From NCBI RefSeq assembly GCF_001700515.1, contig NZ_MAUD01000126.1, forward strand, positions 1-42,585: a stretch of DNA of 42,585 bases. Direction: 5' to 3'. The position numbers and the translations under genes are program-made. Below are positions 15,626-23,154 of the stretch, piece after piece; the stretch's first letter is position 1; each line of letters opens with the position of its first letter. Under the pieces are notes generated by a model. It was given only the letters and a program-made list of their open reading frames with translations, was not told the origin of the DNA and did not search any database. The stretch comes from Streptomyces lushanensis. GTDB lineage: Bacteria; Actinomycetota; Actinomycetes; Streptomycetales; Streptomycetaceae.

Positions 15626-16915
15626 GTGAGTCCGTATCCCCAGGCCGAGCAGGCCACCCGCGTCCTTGTCCTCAACTCCGGTTCCTCGTCGCTGAAGTAC
15701 CAGCTCCTGGACATGCGGGACGACTCCCGGCTCGCGGCCGGCCTGGTCGAGCGGATCGGCGAGAAGACCTCCGGACTGGTGCACACCGCGTCGCCGTACG
15801 CCGACGAGGGCCGGCGTGAACGTACGGGCAGGATCGCCGACCACGCCGAGGCGCTGGAGGCCGTCGCGGACGAACTGGCCCACGACGGACTCGGGCTCGA
15901 CTCCCCCGAACTGGCGGCGGTCGGCCACCGGGTCGTCCACGGAGGGCTGAGGTTCAGCGAGCCGGCCGTCGTCGACGACGGCGTACTGGCGGAGATCGAG
16001 CGGCTGGTGCCCCTGGCGCCGCTGCACAACCCGGCGAACCTCACCGGGATCCGTACGGCGCGGGCGCTGCGCCCCGACCTTCCGCAGGTCGCCGTCTTCG
16101 ACACCGCGTTCCACACGACGATGCCGGAGCACGCGGCCCGCTACGCCATCGACACGGCGACGGCCGACGCGCACCGTATCCGCCGCTACGGCTTCCACGG
16201 CACCTCGCACGCGTATGTCTCCCGCAGGACCGCCGAGTTGCTCGGCAAGGATCCGTCGGAGGTGAATGTGATCGTGCTGCACCTCGGCAACGGCGCCTCG
16301 GCGTCGGCCGTGGCGGGCGGCCGGTGCGTGGACACCTCGATGGGGCTGACGCCCTTGGAAGGGCTCGTGATGGGTACACGTTCCGGTGACATCGATCCGG
16401 CGGTCACGTTCCACCTGACGCGCGTGGCCGGAATGTCCGTCGACGAGATCGATGAACTTCTCAACAAGAAAAGCGGTCTGGTCGGCCTCTGCGGGGACAA
16501 CGATATGCGGGAGATCCGCCGGCGTATCGACGCCGGCGACGAGCGGGCCCGGCTCGCGTTCGGCATTTACATCCACCGGCTGAAGAAGTACATCGGTGCT
16601 TACAGCGCGGTCCTCGGCCGGGTGGACGCGGTGGCCTTCACGGCGGGCGTCGGGGAGAACGCGGCGGAGGTACGGGAAGCCGCCGTGTCGGGTCTGGAGG
16701 TGTTCGGCCTGGCTGTGGACGCGGAGCGCAACGCCGTACGTTCCGGGGAGCCGCGGATCATCTCACCGGACGGGGCGCGGACGGCGGTGGCCGTCGTCCC
16801 GACGGACGAGGAACTGGAGATCGCTCGGCAGACTTTCGCACTGGTCGGCGAGGACCGGACGGCAATCGTTCGAGCGGCGGTCGCTCCGCATGTGAGCAGA
16901 TGTAACCCGATGTGA
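15626..16915 (+). CDS. ackA: Acetate kinase
   Basis: 429 aa from GTG 15626; the ribosome site is weak (GAAGG at 15611-15615). Family motifs: RVLVLNSGSSSLKYQLLD at the N-terminus, GHRVVHGG, FDTAFHTTMPEHAARYAI, RRYGFHGTSHAYVS, HLGNGASASAVAGGRCVDTS and the C-terminal FTAGVGENAAEVRE. It makes acetate and ATP from acetyl phosphate and ADP. With pta it forms the acetate overflow and acetyl-phosphate node, placed between glycolytic genes pfkA and pyk. Confidence 0.96.
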   Translation: MSPYPQAEQATRVLVLNSGSSSLKYQLLDMRDDSRLAAGLVERIGEKTSGLVHTASPYADEGRRERTGRIADHAEALEAVADELAHDGLGLDSPELAAVGHRVVHGGLRFSEPAVVDDGVLAEIERLVPLAPLHNPANLTGIRTARALRPDLPQVAVFDTAFHTTMPEHAARYAIDTATADAHRIRRYGFHGTSHAYVSRRTAELLGKDPSEVNVIVLHLGNGASASAVAGGRCVDTSMGLTPLEGLVMGTRSGDIDPAVTFHLTRVAGMSVDEIDELLNKKSGLVGLCGDNDMREIRRRIDAGDERARLAFGIYIHRLKKYIGAYSAVLGRVDAVAFTAGVGENAAEVREAAVSGLEVFGLAVDAERNAVRSGEPRIISPDGARTAVAVVPTDEELEIARQTFALVGEDRTAIVRAAVAPHVSRCNPM

Positions 16916-16975
16916 ATCGCCCGGCGGGCGGCTATCGACTGAGCGGCCTGCCGCCCATTTGTACTTTCCACCAGC

Positions 16976-17009
16976 CGGAATATTCCGCAGGGAAACAAAC
17001 CGATAGGAT
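16976..17009 (+). promoter_or_regulatory. Palindrome and -10 element before pyk
   Basis: CGGAATATTCCG (16976-16987) is a perfect 12-bp palindrome. TAGGAT (17004-17009) is a good -10 hexamer ending seven bases before the pyk ATG, and no ribosome site is evident, so a leaderless transcript is plausible. Confidence 0.45.
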
Positions 17010-17016
17010 CCGCCTT

Positions 17017-18447
17017 ATGCGCCGTTCCAAAATCGTCTGCACACTGGGCCCCGCCGTCGACTCGTACGAGCAGCTGAAGTCGCTCATCGAGGCCGGAATG
17101 AATGTGGCCCGTCTGAATATGAGTCACGGAAGCCACCCGGAGCACGAGGAGCGGTACAACCGCGTCCGGAAGGCGTCGGAGGACACCGGCCGTGCCGTGG
17201 GTGTGCTCGTCGACCTCCAGGGACCCAAGATCCGGCTGGAGACCTTCGCCGAGGGACCGGTCGAGCTGGTCCGCGGTGACGAGTTCACCATCACCACCGA
17301 GGATGTCGCGGGCGACAAGTCCATCTGCGGCACCACCTACAAGGGTCTGCCCGGGGATGTCTCCAAGGGCGACCAGATCCTGATCAACGACGGCAACGTC
17401 GAGCTCCGGGTGATCGAGGTCGTGGGCCCCGAGGTCAGGTCCATCGTCATCGAGGGCGGAGTGATCTCCGACCACAAGGGCATCAACCTGCCGGGCGCGG
17501 CGGTGAACGTCCCCGCGCTCTCCGAGAAGGACATCGAGGATCTGCGCTTCGGGCTGCGGATGGGATGCGACATGATCGCGCTCTCGTTCGTCCGGGACGC
17601 GCAGGACGTGGTGGACGTCCACAAGATCATGGACGAGGAGGGCCGCCGGGTCCCGATCATCGCCAAGGTCGAGAAGCCGCAGGCGGTCGCCAACATGGAC
17701 GCCGTGGTCGCGGCGTTCGACGCGATCATGGTGGCCCGTGGTGACCTGGCCGTCGAGTACCCGCTCGAAAAGGTCCCGCTGGTGCAGAAGCGGCTCATCG
17801 AGCTCTGCCGCCGCAACGCCAAGCCGGTGATCGTGGCGACCCAGATGATGGAGTCGATGATCACCAACTCCCGCCCCACGCGCGCCGAGGCGTCCGACGT
17901 CGCCAACGCGATCCTGGACGGCGCGGACGCGGTCATGCTCTCCGCCGAGTCCTCGGTGGGCGCGTACCCGGTCGAGACGGTCAAGACGATGTCGAAGATC
18001 GTGGTCGCCGCCGAGCAGGAACTGCTCTCCAAGGGCCTCCAGCCGCTGGTCCCGGGCAAGAAGCCGCGTACGCAGGGCGGTTCGGTCGCCCGCGCGGCCT
18101 GCGAGATCGCGGACTTCCTGGGCGGCAAGGCCCTGATCGCCTTCACCCAGTCCGGCGACACGGCCCGCCGTCTCTCCCGCTACCGCGCCGCCCAGCCGAT
18201 CCTGGCCTTCACGACGGACGAGTCGACGCGCAACCAGCTCACCCTGAGCTGGGGCGTGGAGTCCTTCATCGTGCCGTGGGTGAGCAGCACGGACGAGATG
18301 GTCGACCTGGTCGACGAGGAGGTCCTCAAGCTCCAGCGCTACAACGAGGGCGACGCCATGATCATCACCGCGGGCTCGCCTCCCGGTGTCCCCGGCACCA
18401 CGAACATGGTCCGGGTCCACCACCTGGGCGGCTCCCCCGACGCCTGA
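17017..18447 (+). CDS. pyk: Pyruvate kinase
   Basis: 476 aa from ATG 17017; the frame is open upstream to 16912 but MRRSKIVCTLGPAVDSYEQL is the standard start. Motifs: the substrate site ARLNMSHGSHPEHEERYN, VDLQGPKIRLE, the metal/active-site region PIIAKVEKPQAVANMD, MVARGDLAVEYP and VATQMMESMITNSRPTRAEASDVANAILDGAD. The C-terminal domain ends with GSPPGVPGTTNMVRVHHLGG. It converts phosphoenolpyruvate plus ADP to pyruvate plus ATP. Streptomyces usually has two pyruvate kinases; by neighbourhood this corresponds to pyk2 of S. coelicolor (recalled, not aligned). A terminator follows. Confidence 0.96.
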   Translation: MRRSKIVCTLGPAVDSYEQLKSLIEAGMNVARLNMSHGSHPEHEERYNRVRKASEDTGRAVGVLVDLQGPKIRLETFAEGPVELVRGDEFTITTEDVAGDKSICGTTYKGLPGDVSKGDQILINDGNVELRVIEVVGPEVRSIVIEGGVISDHKGINLPGAAVNVPALSEKDIEDLRFGLRMGCDMIALSFVRDAQDVVDVHKIMDEEGRRVPIIAKVEKPQAVANMDAVVAAFDAIMVARGDLAVEYPLEKVPLVQKRLIELCRRNAKPVIVATQMMESMITNSRPTRAEASDVANAILDGADAVMLSAESSVGAYPVETVKTMSKIVVAAEQELLSKGLQPLVPGKKPRTQGGSVARAACEIADFLGGKALIAFTQSGDTARRLSRYRAAQPILAFTTDESTRNQLTLSWGVESFIVPWVSSTDEMVDLVDEEVLKLQRYNEGDAMIITAGSPPGVPGTTNMVRVHHLGGSPDA

Positions 18448-18489
18448 CGCACCGCGCGGCCGACGCGCGCCCCCACCCCGCACCCACCC

Positions 18490-18512
18490 GGCCCGCCGAC
18501 TCCCGGCGGGCC
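18490..18512 (+). terminator. Terminator after pyk
   Basis: GGCCCGCCG, loop ACTCC, CGGCGGGCC: perfect 9-bp stem 43 bases after the pyk stop, followed by GTTCTGCTG. It also bounds the accessory cassette on its left. Confidence 0.8.
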
Positions 18513-18592
18513 GTTCTGCTGCACCCACGGCGCAGGCCCGGGCCGTACGGCGTCCATGCCCGAACCGCGCGGTGCGGCGCGTCCGAGCCCCG

Positions 18593-19039
18593 CTACAGCG
18601 TCAGGTGCGCGTTGACGGCACGCGCGGCATCCGCCAGTTCAGGGATCTCCACGACCTCGACACCCGACTGTGTGAGCAGTTCGACACCCCGGCATCCGGT
18701 GACGAACAGATCGGGCTCACGCCAGGCGATGACGACGCGCGGAATTGAGGCGTGGAGGATGAGCCTCGTACACGTAAGGGGCCGGGACCGGCGCTCGGAA
18801 CAGGGTTCCAGGGAACTGTAGAGAGTCGCGCCGGTCAGCCGGGGATCGCCGGGCGGCAGCTTGGCGAGCGCGGACTCCTCGGCGTGCACATGTGCGTCAG
18901 TCTCACGGCTGTAACCACGACTGATCTCTTCGCCGTCGGCACCGACGATGACGGCGCCGACATTGAACGCCGCCTGGGTGGGCGGGCACTGCCTGGAGAT
19001 CTCGACGGCGAGGGCCAGCCACCCGCGGTCGTCGGTCAC
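18593..19039 (-). CDS. RibD-type zinc deaminase
   Basis: 148 aa. Cytidine-deaminase-fold zinc site: His52-Ala-Glu54 (HVHAEESA) with Cys80 and Cys90 in LEPCSERRSRPLTCTRLI. The longer PC-x9-C spacing is that of RibD-like (diaminohydroxyphosphoribosyl-aminopyrimidine) deaminases rather than the short PCxxC of dCMP deaminases. The ATG overlaps the stop of the reductase gene by four bases, so the pair is translationally coupled. In classical RibD the deaminase precedes the reductase in one polypeptide; here they are separate and reversed. A role in a pterin-, flavin- or pyrimidine-derived small molecule is inferred. It does not sit with other rib genes. Confidence 0.88.
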   Translation of the reverse strand: MTDDRGWLALAVEISRQCPPTQAAFNVGAVIVGADGEEISRGYSRETDAHVHAEESALAKLPPGDPRLTGATLYSSLEPCSERRSRPLTCTRLILHASIPRVVIAWREPDLFVTGCRGVELLTQSGVEVVEIPELADAARAVNAHLTL

Positions 19040-19719
19040 GGGGTGAACTCCTTGGGTGCGTAGCGCAGAAGGACGACATCGCCGACGGCACGGGTTTCCA
19101 GCAGCGCCATACGGCGGGTCGAGCCGCCCGGGTACTCGGCGGGACCCAGAAAGCGCGGCGCGTCCGACTGACCGACCAGCAGGGGTGCTATGGCCAGATG
19201 GACCTCGTCAGCCAGCCCTTGGGCGAGGAACTGGGTGTGGATGGTGCCACCGCCCTCCACCATGAGCCGCCGCACGCCCCGGACGGCGAGATCGTCGAGC
19301 AGGGCTCCGAAGTCCACCGCCGACCCGGTGCTGACGACGTCGGCCAGGCCGTCGAGAGAATCACGGAGCTTCGGGGCCACCGTATCCGTGGTGTAGACAG
19401 CCTTCCTGCCACCGTGGTGCCAGAACTTCAGTTCTCGACTGAGGTCACCGCTGGCAGTGACGGTCACCTTCAGCGGATACTCCGGCTTCCCGGCGGCGAC
19501 GCGGTCCGCACGGCGGTCCGGGCTGTTCACCAGGAGGCGAGGGTTGTCCCGGCGGAGGGTGTTGCCTCCGACGAGGATGGCGTCCGACTCCGCACGGACC
19601 TGGTCGACGCGGTCGAAGTCCTCGGCGCTGGAGAGCAGCAGGCGCTGGGCAGAGGCGTCATCGATATAGCCGTCGATGGACGCGGCGACGCTGAGCAGAA
19701 CGTAGGGACGCTCGGTCAT
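19036..19719 (-). CDS. RibD C-terminal/DHFR-like reductase
   Basis: 227 aa. PYVLLSVAASIDGYIDD at the N-terminus, ESDAILVGGNTLRRDNPRLLV, VRRLMVEGGGTIHTQFLAQG and ADEVHLAIAPLLVG are the standard landmarks of the RibD_C reductase domain, which uses NADPH to reduce the ribose of pyrimidine intermediates. It starts 30 bases after the XRE regulator stop and overlaps the deaminase gene by four bases, making a three-gene leftward operon. The domain call is firm; the substrate is open, since the protein lacks its own deaminase half and is outside a riboflavin operon. Confidence 0.88.
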   Translation of the reverse strand: MTERPYVLLSVAASIDGYIDDASAQRLLLSSAEDFDRVDQVRAESDAILVGGNTLRRDNPRLLVNSPDRRADRVAAGKPEYPLKVTVTASGDLSRELKFWHHGGRKAVYTTDTVAPKLRDSLDGLADVVSTGSAVDFGALLDDLAVRGVRRLMVEGGGTIHTQFLAQGLADEVHLAIAPLLVGQSDAPRFLGPAEYPGGSTRRMALLETRAVGDVVLLRYAPKEFTP

Positions 19720-19749
19720 GAGTGGGGTGCATTCCTTCCTGAAACGCGG

Positions 19750-21150
19750 TCAAGCGTAGTGGGCGACGATTCCGTCGAAGGCGTCCCGGAATTCGATCAC
19801 CTCGGGAACCGTATGCCAGCGCTGCAGGTCCATGTCGAGCGTGGACAGCTCGCTGAGGATGCGCGCCGAGCCGGTCTCTGCAGCGATGGGCAAGGCACGC
19901 AGGCCAACGACGGCAGCTTGCCGAGGATCGCCCGAGCGCGCGTGAGCGACACTCGCACGGGAAAGGTATACGCCGCGATCCCGCCGATATGTCGGCGGGA
20001 TCGCACGGATGACCTGGGCAAAGCCCTCGGCAGCGACGCTGTGGTGACCGAGTACGGACATCGAGTGGGCATGCTGGGCCTGGACATAGGTCGCGTTCAG
20101 CCAACCGCCTCTTCGGCGGGGCGTGTCGTCGTTCAGGTCGCTGACCAGCTTGAGGGCAGTGTCGTACGCTCGCTGACACGCGGTGCTGTCACCTTGAAGC
20201 GCATGACCGTGTGCCCGGTAGATGGCTCCCATCGCCTGTAGGCGGCTGTGCCGAGGCGCCAGGTGCTGAGCGGCTTCCGCCAGGTCCACCGCCTCGGTCG
20301 GATCACGCATGTCGCCAGCCAGCTGTGCCTTGCGGACCATGACATACGTAACCAGCTCCGCTTCACCCGTCGCGTGAGCCCAGTCCAGTGCACGATCGGA
20401 CCAGTGACGGGCAGCCTGGTGGTCACCTGCGTCCTGATGCAGCCAGCCACAGAACTCCGCGTACTCGGCCTGTACCTGAAGCAACGCCCGGCGGTCCGCG
20501 CCCGAGGCTTCGGCACGGAGCCGTTGAATGAGCCCGATGTGGTCACCGACGGTCTCGATCACAAGCCTGGGGCCGAGCAGGTTGTCGCACTCAACCAGCG
20601 TCCTTCGGAGTTGTCGCAAATGCTGGACGGGGTGGTTGTCCGGGACGAACGCGGTGCTGTGGGGCGTAGGTCCGGAAGGGGCGCCTGCGGCAAGGAACGC
20701 GGCCCCTGCGAAGCGCTCACGCAGCAGCGCGCGGCGCGGCATCGTCACGATGACGATCCTCCCCTCGGCGGTGCGGCAGGGCACACGGACTTCGTTGCCG
20801 TCTGCCGGGCCCAGCATGGCCTCATCGGGCAGCTGCGAGCCGTCGTGTCGACCGGTACCGGCCGCACTGTCCACATCAGCCGTGCGATTGTCCGCTTCGG
20901 CCAGCACCCGTACCAGAGCACGGCCCAGCACTCCGCCAGTCTCCAGCGCCGCGTCCAGGGCCTCGGCCAGTCCGGGTGTACAGGCCCGGGCAGCCTTCTC
21001 GATCTTCGCGATGAGATCACCGCTGACATGCACCAATGCGCCTAACTGGTCTTGCGTCAGACCGCGTTGCCCACGCCAGTGGCGCAACTCCGCGCCGAAC
21101 CAGTCCCGATTGGACCGGCCCGGCTCCAACTGCCTGGGCGGCTGCGGCAT
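19750..21150 (-). CDS. XRE-family regulator with TPR-like C-terminal region
   Basis: 466 aa from ATG 21150, chosen because AAGGGGG precedes it and the helix-turn-helix begins soon after: WFGAELRHWRGQRGLTQDQL, GALVHVSGDLIAKIEKAARA (about 20-65). The remaining 370 residues are helical with repeated Ala-rich pairs (e.g. QVQAEYAEFCGWLHQDAGDH, YAQ-like and LSRASVAHARSGDP), resembling tetratricopeptide repeats of peptide- or partner-binding regulators. It is divergent from an HATPase gene 205 bp away; an inverted repeat lies just upstream of its start, consistent with autoregulation. GC looks lower and codon use less biased than in flanking core genes, hinting at transfer. Confidence 0.88.
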   Translation of the reverse strand: MPQPPRQLEPGRSNRDWFGAELRHWRGQRGLTQDQLGALVHVSGDLIAKIEKAARACTPGLAEALDAALETGGVLGRALVRVLAEADNRTADVDSAAGTGRHDGSQLPDEAMLGPADGNEVRVPCRTAEGRIVIVTMPRRALLRERFAGAAFLAAGAPSGPTPHSTAFVPDNHPVQHLRQLRRTLVECDNLLGPRLVIETVGDHIGLIQRLRAEASGADRRALLQVQAEYAEFCGWLHQDAGDHQAARHWSDRALDWAHATGEAELVTYVMVRKAQLAGDMRDPTEAVDLAEAAQHLAPRHSRLQAMGAIYRAHGHALQGDSTACQRAYDTALKLVSDLNDDTPRRRGGWLNATYVQAQHAHSMSVLGHHSVAAEGFAQVIRAIPPTYRRDRGVYLSRASVAHARSGDPRQAAVVGLRALPIAAETGSARILSELSTLDMDLQRWHTVPEVIEFRDAFDGIVAHYA

Positions 21151-21171
21151 GCGATCCCCCTTCGGCCTGCG

Positions 21172-21197
21172 ATGTGGACACCCGCTGCCGTCCACAT
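21172..21197. promoter_or_regulatory. Inverted repeat upstream of the XRE gene
   Basis: ATGTGGAC and GTCCACAT, perfect 8-bp arms with a 10-base spacer, lie 22-47 bases upstream of the XRE start. A good candidate operator for the regulator itself. Confidence 0.55.
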
Positions 21198-21325
21198 GCC
21201 GGACTTCACGGCGGGTACCGCCGAGGGGCTGAATGGTTCCACGACGTTCCGTACCCAGTACACACCGCAACGAGCGGCGGATACCGGGGTTTCCCTGACC
21301 TGACCCATCTGACCCACACCTTGCC

Positions 21326-21341
21326 GGGAGCGCTCGCTCCC
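21326..21341. promoter_or_regulatory. Inverted repeat just before the HATPase start
   Basis: GGGAGC, 4 bases, GCTCCC, directly before the ribosome site of the gene at 21356. It may be an operator or a small leader hairpin. CTGACCCA occurs twice just upstream (21299-21317 region). Confidence 0.4.
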
Positions 21342-21355
21342 GCCCAGGGGGAGCA

Positions 21356-21802
21356 ATGCCGCTATCGGAACAACCACTCGCGCTGACCTGGCAGATGGAC
21401 TTCACCCCCTACGCACGGTGCGTGTCACTCGTCCGAAAACAGGTCGTGCGTGCCATGACGGGGTGGGGATGCGCCGAGGACGACACGGCTGCGGCCGTGC
21501 TCATCTCCAGCGAACTCGTCACCAACGCGATTGAGCACGCGCATGTCCCGGGCGAACGCTTCGGCATCACACTCGCGGTCACCCGCCGGCACTGCCTCAT
21601 CGAGGTGGCCGACCCACTGACAACCGCTCCCTGGATCACGTCCCCGTCCTTGGACGACGAACACGGCCGTGGTCTCAATCTGGTGGCCACACTCGCCGAA
21701 GACTTCGGCCACCACCGCCGCGCGGACGGCGGCAAGACCGTATGGGCCCGTCTCACCCTGACCGGTCCGGGCCGCTCGTCTCCACCCGTGGGCGGTATCT
21801 GA
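21356..21802 (+). CDS. RsbW-like ATP-binding (HATPase) protein
   Basis: 148 aa, ATG 21356 after a GGGGGAG ribosome site. The N box (VLISSELVTNAIEHA) and the glycine box (DDEHGRGLNLVATLAEDFGHH, then GGKTVWARLTL) define the anti-sigma-factor-kinase type of GHKL ATPase. There is no phospho-acceptor histidine domain. Streptomyces has dozens of these small ATPases, often beside XRE regulators (as in whiJ-like loci), where they act in regulation. Here it leads the rightward arm of the cassette. Partner unknown. Confidence 0.88.
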   Translation: MPLSEQPLALTWQMDFTPYARCVSLVRKQVVRAMTGWGCAEDDTAAAVLISSELVTNAIEHAHVPGERFGITLAVTRRHCLIEVADPLTTAPWITSPSLDDEHGRGLNLVATLAEDFGHHRRADGGKTVWARLTLTGPGRSSPPVGGI

Positions 21803-21928
21803 AACCCCCGTTCCAGCCGGACTCCCGGCGAAGGAACAGCCGACCGGAACGGGTCGGGCCACAAGGGCCCAGCACCGCACCATCCAGCGCCCGGACGGAC
21901 CGAGTGCCGGTACAGCACAGAGGTCACC

Positions 21929-22048
21929 ATGCGACAGCGGATCGACCTGGTCAAGTACGGCGGAGAGGACGACAGCGGCAGTAGCGGCGGGGACGACGAC
22001 ACCCCTGCCGGCGGCTGCGGCGACGGCGACGGCTGCGGTCGCAGCTAA
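21929..22048 (+). CDS. Small acidic Gly/Asp-rich peptide with two C-terminal cysteines
   Basis: 39 aa, ATG 21929, stop TAA, with AGAGG seven bases upstream. It begins MRQRIDLVKYGGEDD, continues with a Ser/Gly/Asp run and ends with TPAGGCGDGDGCGRS. A basic/hydrophobic start followed by a short Gly/Ser/Asp/Cys-rich end looks like a leader plus core of a ribosomally made modified peptide, or a small metal-binding peptide. A 14-bp hairpin 18 bases after the stop would make this the most abundant part of the message. No lanthionine synthetase, radical SAM enzyme or YcaO protein is near, so the RiPP idea is a hypothesis. Low-complexity coding is the main caution. Confidence 0.55.
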   Translation: MRQRIDLVKYGGEDDSGSSGGDDDTPAGGCGDGDGCGRS

Positions 22049-22065
22049 GGACACAGCGCTGAACA

Positions 22066-22096
22066 GGGCAGTCCCGTCCAGCGGACGGGACTGCCC
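22066..22096 (+). terminator. Strong hairpin between small peptide and next gene
   Basis: A perfect 14-bp stem (22066-22079 with 22083-22096) with loop AGC. It lies between the small-peptide stop and the ribosome site (AGGAGAG) of the gene at 22117. It can act as a partial terminator or a 3' stabiliser of the peptide message. Confidence 0.8.
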
Positions 22097-22116
22097 GCCG
22101 ACCGCCCAGGAGAGAC

Positions 22117-22521
22117 ATGGCACCCCATCACCACGCGTACGTATGGATCGGACACGGTGACTTACTGGTGAAGCCAGGTGACGCACAGCGGCGCCCGGGA
22201 CACCCGGAATTCCCGTCCACTCACGTAATGCCGCTCGAGAGCGCGGACTGGTTGCTGAAGGCCCCGGCACTGATCGAGGCGACGTTCACCGAAGCGGGAG
22301 AGGCGGCGGACTGGTACACGGGACAGCTGGCGTGGCACTCCGACACGCTTTCGGGCACCTATGCCCCGGTCGCCGACCCTATCGAGGTCGTACGACGGCT
22401 CGCGGCCCGTGAAGACATCGTCGGCGGCTGGTGGTTGACCGGTGGCCGGTTCCTCTCTCTCGGTCTGATCGCGTGCAGTCCGCACCGCGTGCGCCGGGAG
22501 TACATCTGCCCCGGGCCCTGA
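22117..22521 (+). CDS. Hypothetical protein
   Basis: 134 aa, ATG 22117 with AGGAGAG four bases upstream. I do not recognise the family. It starts MAPHHHAYVWIGHGDL, is rich in His and Trp (seven Trp), has no signal peptide or membrane segment, and looks like a small alpha/beta protein (...LESADWLLKAPALIEATFTE..., ...REDIVGGWWLTGGRFLSLGL...). It follows the small peptide across a hairpin and is last in the rightward arm of the cassette. If the peptide is modified, this is one of few candidates to bind or process it, but nothing in the sequence shows that. Confidence 0.7.
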   Translation: MAPHHHAYVWIGHGDLLVKPGDAQRRPGHPEFPSTHVMPLESADWLLKAPALIEATFTEAGEAADWYTGQLAWHSDTLSGTYAPVADPIEVVRRLAAREDIVGGWWLTGGRFLSLGLIACSPHRVRREYICPGP

Positions 22522-22680
22522 CCGGGATGTCAGGTGAGGTGGGTGATGGTGAGGGTATCGGGGGGCGGGGAGGTCGTCGCTACTCCCCTTGGCACCAAGC
22601 GTCGCAGACGTACGGCGTGACCCGGATCACCGGATCGATCGTCCCTGGCTGCGGTACGGCCGTCCGGCCACGCCGGCGCC

Positions 22681-23069
22681 ATGAACACATCCACGTATCC
22701 CTCCCCCGGCCACTGGATCGGCGGCCGGGCCGTCCCCGGCTCCGGTGCCACGATCGATGTGGTGAACCCGGCCACCGGCGGGGTCGTCGCCGCCGTGGCG
22801 GCCGGTAATCCCGGCGATGTCGACCGGGCCGTCGCCGCCGCGACCGCCGGCCTTCCCGGCTGGGCCGCGACCGGTCTCGCCGAGCGGGCGGCGGTGCTGT
22901 GGCGCGCGCTCGCTGTCGCCGGACGGCTGCGGGGCGGGCAGACGATGTGAACGGCGCAGCCTTCGATCCGCCGGCGTCCTTCGGCGGTTGCAAGCCGTCG
23001 GGCAAGGGGCGTGAGGCGGGCGCCTTCGGCCTGGCGGAGTTCCTGGAGGTCAAGTCCGTCCAGCGGTGA
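22681..23069 (+). pseudogene. Aldehyde dehydrogenase remnant, internally deleted and frameshifted
   Basis: The first 75 or so residues (HWIGGRAVPGSGATIDVVNP, ...AAATAGLPGWAATGLAERAA) are the N-terminus of an NAD-dependent aldehyde dehydrogenase. It then jumps to AVAGRLRGGQTM and, one base out of frame after a TGA at 22948, to NGAAFDPPASFGG and EAGAFGLAEFLEVKSVQR, the C-terminal end of the same family. About 350 central residues, including the catalytic Cys and Glu, are missing. Restoring one G in ATG-TGAAC would rejoin the frame (QTM-VNG). Clearly non-functional. It adjoins the accessory cassette. Confidence 0.9.
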
Positions 23070-23154
23070 GCGCCGCCGCGGCCCGCACCCGGTCGAGGTC
23101 GGCTCGACGGATGCGGGCCACCGTTCTTCCCGCGCGGCTCCCGGGAGATCCGGT

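Noticed and set aside
16600..18528. 642-codon minus-strand frame opposite pyk and the end of ackA
   Set aside because: Composition artefact; the plus strand carries complete pyruvate kinase and acetate kinase.
22580..22640. Minus-strand short frame ending VIRVTPYVCDAWCQGE
   Set aside because: It looks peptide-like with two Cys, but there is no ribosome site or convincing start and it lies in decayed DNA next to the aldehyde dehydrogenase remnant.
22522..23154. Insertion sequence as the cause of the aldehyde dehydrogenase deletion
   Set aside because: No transposase, terminal inverted repeats or target duplication could be seen.
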